The notes beneath the pieces are model-generated. The model ran no database searches, was not told where the DNA came from, and saw nothing but the letters and a program-made list of their open reading frames with translations. The position numbers and the translations under genes are program-made. A DNA stretch of 64,000 nt from Mycobacterium paragordonae (lineage in GTDB: Bacteria > Actinomycetota > Actinomycetes > Mycobacteriales > Mycobacteriaceae): NCBI RefSeq assembly GCF_003614435.1, contig NZ_CP025546.1, positions 2,418,001-2,482,000 of the forward strand, given 5' to 3'. Positions 45,044 through 53,636 of the stretch are shown piece by piece (the first letter of the stretch is position 1; each line of letters opens with the position of its first letter).

Positions 45044-46069
45044 TCAGGTGGCGCTGCGCTCGTCGGCTCCCATGGCGTTGAGAACGGCGACCCGGGTGTC
45101 GGTCGGCCCGGACACGGTGCGCTCACCACCACCGCTGCGCAACAGCTCGCGCAGGGCTGCCTGATCGTATTCGGGTGGTTCGGTGGCGTCGATGAATCGC
45201 TGGACGATATCCAGGAACCGCGCGGGGTCGTCGTGGAACGGGAAATGGGCGGCGTTCTCGAAGATTTCGAGCCGGGAACCGGGCATCGCGGCGTGCGCCA
45301 TGTGGGCGTGCCGAACCGGGATCACCGAGTCTTTCTCGCCCCAGATGATCTGAACCGGAATCGCCTCGGTCAAATAACATCGGTCGAGCATCGTGACGAT
45401 CTGGCCACGCCAGTCCACGACGGCACGCAGCGTGCGGGTGAACGCCGAGGACGCTGTCGGCTCCGGCAGGTCGTTCAGGATGCGCAGCATGTTGGGCAGA
45501 TCCCGGCCGATGGCTGTCGAGCCGAGGGCCAGGCCCGCCAACTGGCCCAGCATCTGTACCGCGGGCAGCACCATGGGCAGTCGCAGCAGAGCCAGGGCCT
45601 CGGCGCCCAACGGCAGGGACGCGAACCGCAGGGCGATGTTGACGTCCTTGGTGACGCCGCCGGCGCCCACCAGGATCAGCCGGTCTACCAAATGCGGGAA
45701 CTGGTAAGCGAATTGCATCGCGACGCCGCCGCCGAGGGAGTGACCGACGATGGTCACCCGTTCGATGTCGAGCACGCTGAGCAGGTCCCGCATGCCGTTG
45801 GCGTAGGCCGCGGTCGAGTAGTCGGCGCGCGGCTTGTCGGACCTGCCGTGACCGAGCAGGTCCGGGGCGATCACGGTGAATCGCTGGGCGAGCTTGGCGT
45901 GCACACCGGTCCAGGTGGTCGAGTTGTCGCCGATGCCGTGGATGAGCAGGATGGCCGGCCCGGACCCCGCGATCCGGAAGGCCCGCTTGTAGCCGTGAAT
46001 GGTGCGGAATTGCAGCGACGGTGATGTCACTTCCCGCACCGGGCGGAGATTACGCGTCCGCTCGGTCAT
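45044..46069 (-). CDS. Alpha/beta hydrolase (Rv2715-like)
   Basis: A 341-residue alpha/beta-hydrolase, ortholog of Rv2715. The oxyanion HGIGDNS, the nucleophile elbow GHSLGGG, and a late Asp/His pair (IWGEKDSVIPVRHAH, AHFPFHDD) fit a complete triad. A cap domain of about 70 residues follows the elbow. The substrate is unknown, probably a lipid or aromatic ester. GAGG precedes the ATG. It lies 44 bp downstream of the PAC2 gene in a probable leftward operon. Confidence 0.9.
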   Translation of the reverse strand: MTERTRNLRPVREVTSPSLQFRTIHGYKRAFRIAGSGPAILLIHGIGDNSTTWTGVHAKLAQRFTVIAPDLLGHGRSDKPRADYSTAAYANGMRDLLSVLDIERVTIVGHSLGGGVAMQFAYQFPHLVDRLILVGAGGVTKDVNIALRFASLPLGAEALALLRLPMVLPAVQMLGQLAGLALGSTAIGRDLPNMLRILNDLPEPTASSAFTRTLRAVVDWRGQIVTMLDRCYLTEAIPVQIIWGEKDSVIPVRHAHMAHAAMPGSRLEIFENAAHFPFHDDPARFLDIVQRFIDATEPPEYDQAALRELLRSGGGERTVSGPTDTRVAVLNAMGADERSAT

Positions 46070-46113
46070 GTCGGCAACCTCGTTGTCGGGCCGGGTAGGC
46101 GTGTCGGAAGCGG

Positions 46114-47094
46114 TTACTTCGCGTTGTCGTCGTCGTCGAACTTCTTCTCAGCCTGCTGAGCCAGGAACCGCTCGAACTCGGCGCCAAGCTCATCGCCGCT
46201 AGGCAGGTCCTCGTCGTTGGTCAGTAAGGATCTGTTTTCCTGAGCGTCAATGAAGGCATCGTACTGGCGCTCGAGGGCGGCCACCACTTGAGCGACTTCC
46301 GCGCTTGCCTGGACCTGTTCGTCGATCTTGGCCCGAATCTCGGTGGCGGCCTCAGTGAGTGCGGTCAGCGGCAACTCCAGCGCTCCGGTTTTGGCCACCT
46401 GCTCGAGCAGTGCCTGGGCGGCGGCCGGGTAGTCAGTCTGCGTCAGGTAGTGCGGGACGTGGACCGTGAACCCGACGACCTCGTGGCCGTGCTGCGCCAT
46501 GCGGTATTCCAACAGGTTGGAAGCGCTACCGGGAACCTGTATTTCGGAGATCCACGGCTGGAACTCCGCGATCAGGGCCGCGTTGTTGGAGTGCGCCGTC
46601 ATGGTGACCGGACGGGTGTGCGGAACGGCCATCGGGACTGTGCCGAGTCCGATCGTCTGGCGCACCCCCAGTCGTTCGGAGAGCAGTCGTACGGCGGTGA
46701 TGAAGCGCTCCCACTTCAGGTCCGGCTCCATGCCGGCCAGCAACAGAAACGGCGTGCCGACGGTGTCGCGCAGCGCGTACAGGCTCAGCTCGGGGTCATC
46801 GTAATTGGTGAAGTGATCGGTCTTGAACGTCATCAACGGACGTCGCGAGCGGTAATCCAGTAGTTCGTCGATGGCGAACGACGCGACCAGTTCGGTGTCC
46901 AGCGCCGCCTTCAGGTGACGCGATGCCAGCCGGATAGCGTGACCGGCGTCGGAGAAGCCTTCCAGGGCGTGTACCAACACCGGGCCGCGGCCATCGGACG
47001 TCGACAACACAGGCGCAGGGAACTCCAGCTCATACATGCCGGGTTGTCCTGGCTGGTACTCCTGCGCCTCTTCGGGGTCGTAGTGGTCGGACAT
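46114..47094 (-). CDS. PAC2 family protein (Rv2714-like)
   Basis: A 326-residue PAC2 protein (proteasome-assembling-chaperone fold), ortholog of Rv2714. The fold is recognised by VLVHALEGFSDAGHAIRLASRHL, LLAGMEPDLKWERF and HVPHYLTQTDYPAAA. The C-terminus is an acidic coiled coil ending in DDDDNAK. Its role in actinobacteria is not established, though the M. tuberculosis structure is known. AGAGGAGG precedes the ATG. Confidence 0.9.
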   Translation of the reverse strand: MSDHYDPEEAQEYQPGQPGMYELEFPAPVLSTSDGRGPVLVHALEGFSDAGHAIRLASRHLKAALDTELVASFAIDELLDYRSRRPLMTFKTDHFTNYDDPELSLYALRDTVGTPFLLLAGMEPDLKWERFITAVRLLSERLGVRQTIGLGTVPMAVPHTRPVTMTAHSNNAALIAEFQPWISEIQVPGSASNLLEYRMAQHGHEVVGFTVHVPHYLTQTDYPAAAQALLEQVAKTGALELPLTALTEAATEIRAKIDEQVQASAEVAQVVAALERQYDAFIDAQENRSLLTNDEDLPSGDELGAEFERFLAQQAEKKFDDDDNAK

Positions 47095-47268
47095 CGGTGC
47101 TGCCTCCTCTCGGGGTCTCGCAAGGTCTCTCCAGGGTGCCCTGTCCAGTGTGGCTCAATCGATGCGGCTCTCCATTATCGACGACGCAGCCCCTTTTGCC
47201 GCCCCACTTAGCAACGCAGGAGGCGTAGTTTCTATTCGCTTGCCAGGCCCCGCTGTCAGGCATGATGG

Positions 47269-48081
47269 ATGTCGATGCGCGCCGTGACGGGGATTCTGTG
47301 CCTGCCGGTCAGCCTGGCGGTGTTAGTTACGTCATGCGCCCGGCCGGCCCATCATGCGTCCGTCAGCACTACTCCGGCGCCTAAGCCCGGAAGCTCGGTG
47401 CAGCGGCTCAGCGAACCCGAGAGCGCGGCACCAGATCCACGGGTGGGCGCCATATTCCGCGGAGTTTCCCAGGAGGGTGGCAGTCTGCACGTCTGCACCG
47501 GGTCGGTAGTCCATTCGGCCGGCGGTGACCTGGTGCTGACCGCTGCGCACTGTCTGCTCGGCGAGATGGACGCCACCTTCGTTCCCGGTTTCGCCGGCGA
47601 GGCGACGACCACCGACACCTTCACGGTCGACGAGGTCTACTTCGACGCCCGCTGGATCGCCAGCCGGGATCCGCGCGCGGATTACGCGATCGCCAAGGTC
47701 CGCGGCGCCGGACCGGTGGAGCGGCGGGCGGGCGCGGCCTTGTCGCTGGGCGCCGCGCCGCCGGCAGGCAGCAGGGTGAGAGTCACGGGTTATCCCGCCG
47801 GCGTCGGCGGGCGGCCCATCGCCTGTGAAGGCGCCACCGGCGTGACCGAGGGCGGGTTTCCGTCGTTGCCGTGCAAGGGGCTGGTCGACGGAACCAGTGG
47901 GGCGCCGTGGATCAGCGGTTCGACGGTGGTCGGGGTGGTCGGTGGTTTCGAAGGCGGCGGCTGCACCGAAAGTGTCTCGTACTCAGCGCCTTTCGATGAG
48001 CGCACCACGCAGCTGCTGGCCCGTGCCGAAGCGGGCGGTCCTGGTGACAGCCCACCGGCCGACTATGACGACACCTGTTAG
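47269..48081 (+). CDS. Trypsin-like serine protease, putative lipoprotein
   Basis: A 270-residue secreted chymotrypsin-fold protease. The N-terminus has a signal peptide with lipobox VTSC and modified Cys23, so it is probably a lipoprotein. The triad is complete: His94 in TAAHC, Asp138 in RADYAIAK, Ser210 in GTSGAPW. Cysteines 78, 95, 184, 199 and others could form disulfides. No equivalent is present between Rv2714 and sthA in M. tuberculosis, so this is an accessory gene. It converges on the MIRU array and sthA. ATG 47269 and 47275 are both possible. Confidence 0.85.
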   Translation: MSMRAVTGILCLPVSLAVLVTSCARPAHHASVSTTPAPKPGSSVQRLSEPESAAPDPRVGAIFRGVSQEGGSLHVCTGSVVHSAGGDLVLTAAHCLLGEMDATFVPGFAGEATTTDTFTVDEVYFDARWIASRDPRADYAIAKVRGAGPVERRAGAALSLGAAPPAGSRVRVTGYPAGVGGRPIACEGATGVTEGGFPSLPCKGLVDGTSGAPWISGSTVVGVVGGFEGGGCTESVSYSAPFDERTTQLLARAEAGGPGDSPPADYDDTC

Positions 48082-48249
48082 CGGCTGAGCCGATGGTGGC
48101 GACCCGCAGCGCCCGGCTCCGTTCGATGGCGGCGACCCGCAGCGCCCGGCTCCGCCGCGCTTGCGATCGCCGCGGCCGCGCTTGCGATCGCCACTGAGCC
48201 CGATGATGGCGACTCGCGGCGCCCGGCTGCGCCGCGCTTGCGATCGCCA

Positions 48250-48306
48250 TTAAGCCCGATGATGGCGACTCGCGGCGCCCGGCTGCGCCGCGCTTGCGAT
48301 CGCCAT
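48250..48306 (-). CDS. MIRU-encoded 18-residue peptide ORF, second copy
   Basis: The same 18-residue sequence, its ATG overlapping the stop of the preceding copy (TAATG). The third copy beginning at 48250 has CAG instead of TAA and reads on leftward to 47912, antisense to the protease gene. Confidence 0.3.
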   Translation of the reverse strand: MAIASAAQPGAASRHHRA

Positions 48307-48362
48307 TAAGCCCGATGATGGCGACTCGCGGCGCCCGGCTGCGCCGCGCTTGCGATCGCCAT
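48306..48362 (-). CDS. MIRU-encoded 18-residue peptide ORF, coupled to the sthA stop
   Basis: [18 protein letters not shown]. Its ATG overlaps the sthA TAA (TAATG). There is no evidence of function; the frame is a property of the MIRU unit. Confidence 0.35.
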   Translation of the reverse strand: MAIASAAQPGAASRHHRA

Positions 48363-49777
48363 TAACGACGGAACTGGTGTAGCGCGCGCATCTTGTTGGT
48401 CACGTCCAGCGCAGCGACCTTGTAGGCCTCGGAGAACGTCGGGTAGTTGAACACCGCGTCGACCAGGTAGTCGACGGTACCTCCGCACCCCATGACGGCC
48501 TGTCCGATGTGCACCATCTCGGTGGCGCTGGTGCCGAAGATATGGGCGCCCAGCAGAGTGCGGTCGGTGGTGGACACCAGCAGCTTGAGCATGCCGTAGG
48601 AGTCTCCGGCGATCTGGCCGCGGGCCAGTTCCCGGTACCGGCACACCCCCACCTCGTAGGGAACCGAGTCCTTGGTCAGCTCCACTTCGGTCTTGCCGAC
48701 GTAGGACACTTCCGGAATCGAGTAGATCCCGATCGGCTGCAGTTCGGTGATGCCCTCGGTCGGCTCGCCGAAGGCGTAGTAGGCGGCCAGCCGGCCCTGG
48801 TCCATCGATGTCGCGGCCAGCGCGGGGAATCCGATGACGTCGCCGACGGCGTAGATGTGCTCGACCTTGGTCCGGAATTGGTCGTCGACGAAAATCCTTC
48901 CGCGATGGTCGCTTTCGAGGCCGGCGTGCTCCAGGCCCAGGTGCTCGGTCTGGCCTTCGCGGCCCGCCGAGTACATCACCGTCTCCGCGGGAATCTGCTT
49001 GCCACTGCCCAGGGTGGTGACGGTTCCCGACGATCCGACATCGACGGCGGTGACTTCCTCGCCGAACCGGAAGGTCACCGCCAGGTCGCGCAGGTGGAAC
49101 TTCAGCGCCTCGACGATCTCCGGGTCGCAGAAGTCGAGCATGGTGTCCCGCTTCTCCACGACAGTGACCTTGGTACCCAGCGCGGCGAACATCGACGCGT
49201 ACTCGATGCCGATCACACCCGCGCCTACGACGACCATCGACGCCGGCAGCGACCGCAGGTCCAGGATGCCGTCGGAGTCCAGGACCCGGTTCTCGTCGAA
49301 CTCGACCCCGGAAGGGCGGGCCGGTTTGGTGCCCGTGGCGATGACGATGTAGTCACCGCTGACCGTCACGCGTTCCCCCTGGGCGTCTTCCTCGACCAGG
49401 ACGGTGTGCGGGTCGATGAATCGGCCATGGCCCAGCACCAGGTCGATCCGGTTCCTCATCAACTGTGAGCGCACCACGTCGACCTGCTTGCTGATCACGT
49501 GCTGGGTGCGTGCCAGCAGGTCGGCGGGGGTGATCTTGTCTTTGACCCGGTAGCTGGCGCCGTAGAGTTCGCGCTGGCTCATCCCGGTCAGGTAGACGAC
49601 CGCCTCGCGCAGGGTCTTCGACGGGATGGTGCCGGTGTTGACGCAGACGCCGCCGACCATCCGGCCGCGCTCGACGATAGCGACCGACTTGCCCAACTTG
49701 GCCGCTGCGATGGCGGCCTTCTGACCGCCAGGCCCGGATCCGATAACGACCAGGTCGTACTCGCGCATCGAAGTCAT
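48362..49777 (-). CDS. sthA: Soluble pyridine nucleotide transhydrogenase
   Basis: A 471-residue FAD protein of the pyridine-nucleotide-disulphide oxidoreductase family, ortholog of Rv2713 (SthA), which exchanges reducing equivalents between NADPH and NAD+. The N-terminal FAD motif is [12 protein letters not shown], the NAD(P) motif [14 protein letters not shown], and the C-terminal dimerisation segment contains [14 protein letters not shown]. As in SthA, the redox CxxxxC is replaced ([15 protein letters not shown] has a single Cys). Two starts compete: ATG 49768 (MREYDLVV, as in M. tuberculosis) and ATG 49777, which has TATCGT 6 nt upstream and would be leaderless. The MIRU array overlaps its stop. 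Confidence 0.95.
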   Translation of the reverse strand: MTSMREYDLVVIGSGPGGQKAAIAAAKLGKSVAIVERGRMVGGVCVNTGTIPSKTLREAVVYLTGMSQRELYGASYRVKDKITPADLLARTQHVISKQVDVVRSQLMRNRIDLVLGHGRFIDPHTVLVEEDAQGERVTVSGDYIVIATGTKPARPSGVEFDENRVLDSDGILDLRSLPASMVVVGAGVIGIEYASMFAALGTKVTVVEKRDTMLDFCDPEIVEALKFHLRDLAVTFRFGEEVTAVDVGSSGTVTTLGSGKQIPAETVMYSAGREGQTEHLGLEHAGLESDHRGRIFVDDQFRTKVEHIYAVGDVIGFPALAATSMDQGRLAAYYAFGEPTEGITELQPIGIYSIPEVSYVGKTEVELTKDSVPYEVGVCRYRELARGQIAGDSYGMLKLLVSTTDRTLLGAHIFGTSATEMVHIGQAVMGCGGTVDYLVDAVFNYPTFSEAYKVAALDVTNKMRALHQFRR

Positions 49778-49880
49778 GTGTAGACGATAAAGCCCACAGT
49801 CGCGACTTTCTCCACAAGCAGGCGGCTGAATCACGTTGCGCGAGCACGTAGTGACGGTGCGGGTCGTCACCGTGGACGCC

Positions 49881-50936
49881 ATGACGACGCATGCACCCGG
49901 CTTTAAATTGAATCGCCCCGGCACTTTGATCGCCGCGCTACCGGCCATCCTCGGCTTTGTCCCGGAGAAATCGCTGGTGCTGGTGACAATTGAGGGCGGA
50001 GGGCTGGGATCGGTGGTGCGCGCCGATCTGTCCGATGAAATCGTCGACCGGGTGGACGACCTCGTCGCGGTCGCCGCCGCTGCTGACCCGGACGCGGCGA
50101 TTGTGGTGATCGTCGACGCCGAGGGTGCGGCGTGTCCGGGATGCGACCAGGAGCACCGGCAGTTGTGCGAAGTGCTCGCCGACGCCCTGTCGGAGTACGG
50201 CATTGATTACTACGCGGGACACGTGGTGAATCGCATCGCCGCGGGCGGGCGTTGGCACTGCGTCGACGGTTGCGGCGCCGGCGGTGAGATCGACGACCCC
50301 TCGGCATCGCCGCTGGCGGCGGCGGCAGTGGTGGAAGGCCGCCGCCTCTACTCACGACGTGCCGATCTGCAGGCGGTGATCGCGCTGGACCCGCTGCACA
50401 GTGCGGCACTGACGCCGGTTGTCGAGCGGGCCGCACACACGCGCGCCGTCGAGTACCGCGCTGACCCGGCCGACTGCCGCCGCCGCGATGTGGAGAACGC
50501 GATGGCGGCGGCCGCGCGGGTCAACGACGGCGAATCGTTGTCCGACGCCGAGTTGGCCGAGGTGGGCTGCGCGCTGACCGACGTCCAAGTGCGCGACACG
50601 TTGTACGCGCTCGCCGTGGGGGAGGACGCCGACGCAGCGGAGTCGCTGTGGGCGGTGCTGGCGCGCCTGCTGCCACAACCGTGGCGGGTGGAGGCGCTGG
50701 TGTTGCTGGCGTTCAGCGCCTACGTCCGCGGCGACGGGCCGCTGGCGGGCCTGTCGCTGGACGCGGCGCTGCGCTGCGACCCGCAGCACCGGATGGCCAG
50801 CATGCTGGACCAGGCGTTGCAGTCAGGCATGCGGCCCAAGGACATTCAGAGACTCGGCGGCACGGGTTACCGGCTGGCCGAGCAACTCGGCGTGCGGTTG
50901 CCGCCACGACAGTCTTTCGACCAACGCGCAGGCTAG
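49881..50936 (+). CDS. DUF4192 family protein (Rv2712c-like)
   Basis: A 351-residue actinobacterial DUF4192 protein of unknown function, ortholog of Rv2712c. The family start [27 protein letters not shown] is clear, followed by an alpha/beta segment with [16 protein letters not shown], and a helical TPR-like C-terminal half ([25 protein letters not shown] to [14 protein letters not shown]). ATG 49881 is preferred to the GTG/TTG starts upstream. It is divergent from sthA with 103 bp between starts and converges on ideR. Confidence 0.87.
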   Translation: MTTHAPGFKLNRPGTLIAALPAILGFVPEKSLVLVTIEGGGLGSVVRADLSDEIVDRVDDLVAVAAAADPDAAIVVIVDAEGAACPGCDQEHRQLCEVLADALSEYGIDYYAGHVVNRIAAGGRWHCVDGCGAGGEIDDPSASPLAAAAVVEGRRLYSRRADLQAVIALDPLHSAALTPVVERAAHTRAVEYRADPADCRRRDVENAMAAAARVNDGESLSDAELAEVGCALTDVQVRDTLYALAVGEDADAAESLWAVLARLLPQPWRVEALVLLAFSAYVRGDGPLAGLSLDAALRCDPQHRMASMLDQALQSGMRPKDIQRLGGTGYRLAEQLGVRLPPRQSFDQRAG

Positions 50937-50952
50937 CTCCGCCCGGCGGCGG

Positions 50953-51645
50953 TCAGACCTTCTCGACCTTGACCGCGTGTGCCATCTCGTGGGGCAGGGT
51001 GACGTTCTCGTGACCGGGGATGAGGATGGTCACCCCGCCGCTCTGGCCGTTTTCGACGGTGACGCGAGCGTTGGGCACCACGCCGGCGTCCTTAAGCCGG
51101 GCGATCAGGTCGATGTCGCCCTGTACATGCTCGGTGAGCTGGCGGACCACGACGGCAACCGGTGATCCGGGCGGTAGCTCGGTCAACCGCACCAGGCTGA
51201 CGTCGTCGGCTCCGGAGTCCGGGCCGACGCCGAGGTCCAGCAGACCGGGAATCGGGTTGCCGAACGGGGAGGTTGTCGGGTTGTTGAGCACCTTGACCAG
51301 TCGGCGCTCGACATCCTCGCTCATCACGTGCTCCCACCGACAGGCCTCGGCGTGCACTTCTTCCCAGGGCAACCCGATGACGTCGACCAGGAGGCGCTCA
51401 GCGAGGCGGTGCTTGCGCATCACCGAGATGGCCAGCGCCCGGCCCTTATCGGTGAGTTCGAGATGCCGGTCGCCGGCGACACGGAGCAAGCCGTCGCGTT
51501 CCATCCGGGACACGGTCTGGCTGACAGTCGGTCCACTCTGCTCGAGGCGTTCGGCAATGCGGGCACGCAGCGGCGTCACGCCCTCTTCTTCGAGGTCGTA
51601 GATAGTCCGTAGGTACATCTCGGTGGTATCGACCAGGTCGTTCAT
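50953..51645 (-). CDS. ideR: Iron-dependent repressor IdeR
   Basis: A 230-residue DtxR-family repressor with the M. tuberculosis length. It controls siderophore and iron-storage genes when bound to Fe2+. The winged helix (DLVDTTEMYLRTIYDLEEEG, QSGPTVSQTVSRMERDGLL), metal-binding residues in the dimerisation domain (RKHRLAERLLVDVIGL, HAEACRWEHVMS) and the C-terminal SH3-like domain are intact. GGAGGATG precedes the ATG. It lies 147 bp downstream of sigB on the same strand, as in M. tuberculosis, so read-through from sigB is possible. Confidence 0.97.
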   Translation of the reverse strand: MNDLVDTTEMYLRTIYDLEEEGVTPLRARIAERLEQSGPTVSQTVSRMERDGLLRVAGDRHLELTDKGRALAISVMRKHRLAERLLVDVIGLPWEEVHAEACRWEHVMSEDVERRLVKVLNNPTTSPFGNPIPGLLDLGVGPDSGADDVSLVRLTELPPGSPVAVVVRQLTEHVQGDIDLIARLKDAGVVPNARVTVENGQSGGVTILIPGHENVTLPHEMAHAVKVEKV

Positions 51646-51728
51646 TCAGCATCCTCCGTTGCCGCCGAGTCTACTTCGCCAGCCGCGCGAGTGGTTTGTC
51701 CAAAACGCCCCACCGCAGCAGTATGCCC

Positions 51729-51744
51729 GCCGCGCTAGCGCGGC
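51729..51744. terminator. Short perfect palindrome between sigB and ideR
   Basis: GCCGCGC-TA-GCGCGGC, a 7-bp stem with 2-nt centre, about 50 bp after the sigB stop and 85 bp before ideR. It could be a weak terminator or an operator; nothing in the sequence decides. Confidence 0.3.
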
Positions 51745-51792
51745 TGGCACACCGTCTCCTACCAAGCTTGCCAAACTGGCCTGGGCGACGCC

Positions 51793-52764
51793 TCAGCTGG
51801 CGTAGGACCGCAGTCGGTCCGCCCGCTCACCGTGGCGCAACTTGCACATCACGTCGCGCTCGATCTGACGAACCCGTTCGCGCGACAGGCCGAACAGCTT
51901 GCCGATCTGGTCCAGGGTGCGCGGCTGGCCGTCATCCAGACCGAAACGCAGCCGGATCACCTGGTGCTCGCGCTCGTCGAGCGTGGCGAGCACGCTGCGG
52001 ATGTCGGTGTGCAGCAATTCGGCGATCACCGCGTTCTCCGCGGACATCGCTTCGGCGTCCTCGATGAAGTCGCCCAGCGGGGCTTCTTCCTCCGAGCCGA
52101 CCGGCATGTCCAGACTCACCGGGTCGCGACTGTGCTCAAGCAGATCGTTGATCTTCTCGATCGGGATGCCGGATTCCTCGGCCAGTTCCTCGTCGGTCGC
52201 TTCGCGGCCCAGGTTCTGGTGCATCTCCCGCTTGATCCGCGCCAGCTTGTTGACCTGCTCGACGAGGTGGACGGGAAGCCGAATCGTGCGGCTCTGGTCG
52301 GCCATGCCGCGGGTGATGGCCTGCCGAATCCACCACGTGGCGTACGTGGAGAACTTGAATCCCTTTGCGTAGTCGAACTTTTCCATCGCCCGGATGAGGC
52401 CCAGGTTGCCCTCCTGGATCAGATCCAGCAGCGGCATTCCGCGTCCGGTGTAGCGCTTGGCCAGCGAGACCACCAGTCGCAGGTTGGCTTCCAGCAGGTG
52501 ACGGCGGGCGGCCTGACCATCGCGAACCACTGCGGCGAGATCGCGTTTCCGGTTCTCGCCAAGGCGCTTCCGGGTTGCCAGCAGATGCTCGGCATACAGC
52601 CCGGCCTCGATGCGCTTGGCCAACTCGACTTCGTCGGCGGCGTTGAGCAGCGCCGTCTTTCCGATGCCGTTCAGATACACGCGCACCAAGTCTGCAGCTG
52701 GGCTTTGAGCATCCAGATCGCCGTCGAACCGGCTTGTGGTGGCCCGTGTAGTGAGTTCGGCCAT
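51793..52764 (-). CDS. sigB: RNA polymerase sigma factor SigB (group 2)
   Basis: A 323-residue primary-like sigma factor, identical in length to M. tuberculosis SigB. Region 1.2 ([32 protein letters not shown]), the 2.4 -10 recognition helix ([21 protein letters not shown]) and the 4.2 helix ([19 protein letters not shown]) are complete, with no region 1.1 extension, unlike sigA. GGGAGGG precedes ATG 52764, the start that gives [13 protein letters not shown] SigE-type promoter upstream matches the known SigE control of sigB under stress. Confidence 0.97.
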   Translation of the reverse strand: MAELTTRATTSRFDGDLDAQSPAADLVRVYLNGIGKTALLNAADEVELAKRIEAGLYAEHLLATRKRLGENRKRDLAAVVRDGQAARRHLLEANLRLVVSLAKRYTGRGMPLLDLIQEGNLGLIRAMEKFDYAKGFKFSTYATWWIRQAITRGMADQSRTIRLPVHLVEQVNKLARIKREMHQNLGREATDEELAEESGIPIEKINDLLEHSRDPVSLDMPVGSEEEAPLGDFIEDAEAMSAENAVIAELLHTDIRSVLATLDEREHQVIRLRFGLDDGQPRTLDQIGKLFGLSRERVRQIERDVMCKLRHGERADRLRSYAS

Positions 52765-52800
52765 TACGCCCTCCCGATTGGCTTGTCTTGTCATGTGGTT

Positions 52801-52827
52801 AACGAGAAGCCCGCCGGTTGAGTTCCC
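52801..52827 (-). promoter_or_regulatory. SigE-type promoter of sigB
   Basis: On the minus strand GGGAAC (52827-52822), 17 nt, CGTT (52804-52801): a close fit to the extracytoplasmic SigE consensus, 37 bp before the sigB start codon. Confidence 0.75.
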
Positions 52828-52912
52828 ATCGGATCCTCATCTCACACCCCGTGACGTGCACAAATACGGCGCTGACCTGAGAATGTCCTGAGAAGTGGCG
52901 CGAGGGGGACGG

Positions 52913-53320
52913 TTAGTCGGAACCGTCCGGGTCGATCGTCTGCGAATCAGGCCGCGGTGCGAAGTGCGGCCGCGGCTCCAGCGCCGGACGTTCGGCGGTC
53001 GGGAACAACGGCGTGCGTTGGCGGGCGTGGTCGAAGCGCCGTGGCTCGTCGGCGCTGCGCGGCGGTCGGTCGTTGGCGATCAGAACGGCTATCCACGGCA
53101 ACGGGATAGAGGCCGCGACGATGAGCAGCGACACCAGACCGTTGTGCCAGGCGCCGTAAGCGAGTGCGGCCAACAGCAGTGCCGGAATACGAAAAGCCAT
53201 GATGGACAGGTACTTACGCACCCGAGCGCGATGCTGCACCTCGTAGGACGGTGCGGCAGCAGTGATCAGTACTGGCCGGCCCTCTTGGTCGAAGCCGTCG
53301 AACTCCGGGCCCCGCTTCAT
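52913..53320 (-). CDS. DUF3099 small membrane protein (Rv2709-like)
   Basis: A 135-residue protein with the DUF3099 pattern: polar N-terminus (FDGFDQEGRPVLITAAAPS, RARVRKYLSIMAFRIPAL), two hydrophobic helices at about 40-62 and 65-87, and a charged tail (NDRPPRSADEPRRFDHARQR). Function is unknown. GGAGG precedes ATG 53320 on the minus strand. The frame is open to 53440 but that extension has no family match. Confidence 0.86.
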   Translation of the reverse strand: MKRGPEFDGFDQEGRPVLITAAAPSYEVQHRARVRKYLSIMAFRIPALLLAALAYGAWHNGLVSLLIVAASIPLPWIAVLIANDRPPRSADEPRRFDHARQRTPLFPTAERPALEPRPHFAPRPDSQTIDPDGSD

Positions 53321-53396
53321 ACCTCCACTGTTGCACACTCTGCCGATTCCGGTTTCCCCGGTGTCCGGCGGCTGATCAGGAGGCACAATATGTGGG

Positions 53397-53636
53397 ATGG
53401 ACACCCAGACGATCGAGCGCACCGACACCCGCGAACGCACCGACGACGGGACCGGCAGCGATACACCGAAGTACTTCCACTACGTCAAGAAGGACAAGAT
53501 CGCCGAGAGCGCGGTCATGGGTAATCACGTTGTCGCGTTGTGCGGCGAGGTTTTTCCCGTCACCAAGGCCGCCAAGCCCGGTTCGCCCGTCTGCCCCGAG
53601 TGCAAGCAGATCTACGAGCGGCTCAAGAAGGGCTGA
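53397..53636 (+). CDS. DUF3039 small zinc-ribbon-like protein (Rv2708c-like)
   Basis: A 79-residue actinobacterial protein of unknown function. The conserved part is KYFHYVKKDKIAESAVMGNH followed by ALCGEVFPVTKAAKPG and CPECKQIYERL; one His and three Cys suggest a small zinc site. The stop TGA (53634-53636) and the TGA of the convergent gene together form TGATCA. GGAGG lies about 14 nt before the ATG. Confidence 0.85.
   Translation: MDTQTIERTDTRERTDDGTGSDTPKYFHYVKKDKIAESAVMGNHVVALCGEVFPVTKAAKPGSPVCPECKQIYERLKKG

Larger units (their letters stand above)
48089..48365. repeat. MIRU-type tandem repeat array (56-bp units)
   Basis: Three near-identical 56-bp units at 48198-48253, 48254-48309 and 48310-48365, preceded by two or three degenerate or truncated copies from 48089. 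The unit begins GCCCGATGATGGCGACTCGC and ends GCGATCGCCATTAA. On the minus strand each unit begins with ATGGCGATCGC and the junctions read TAATG, the classic mycobacterial interspersed repetitive unit (MIRU) design of overlapping stop and start codons. The last unit includes the sthA stop codon. Copy number is expected to vary between strains. Confidence 0.88.

Noticed and set aside
48089..48365. CRISPR array
   Set aside because: The units are contiguous 56-bp tandem copies without spacers, and no cas genes are present.
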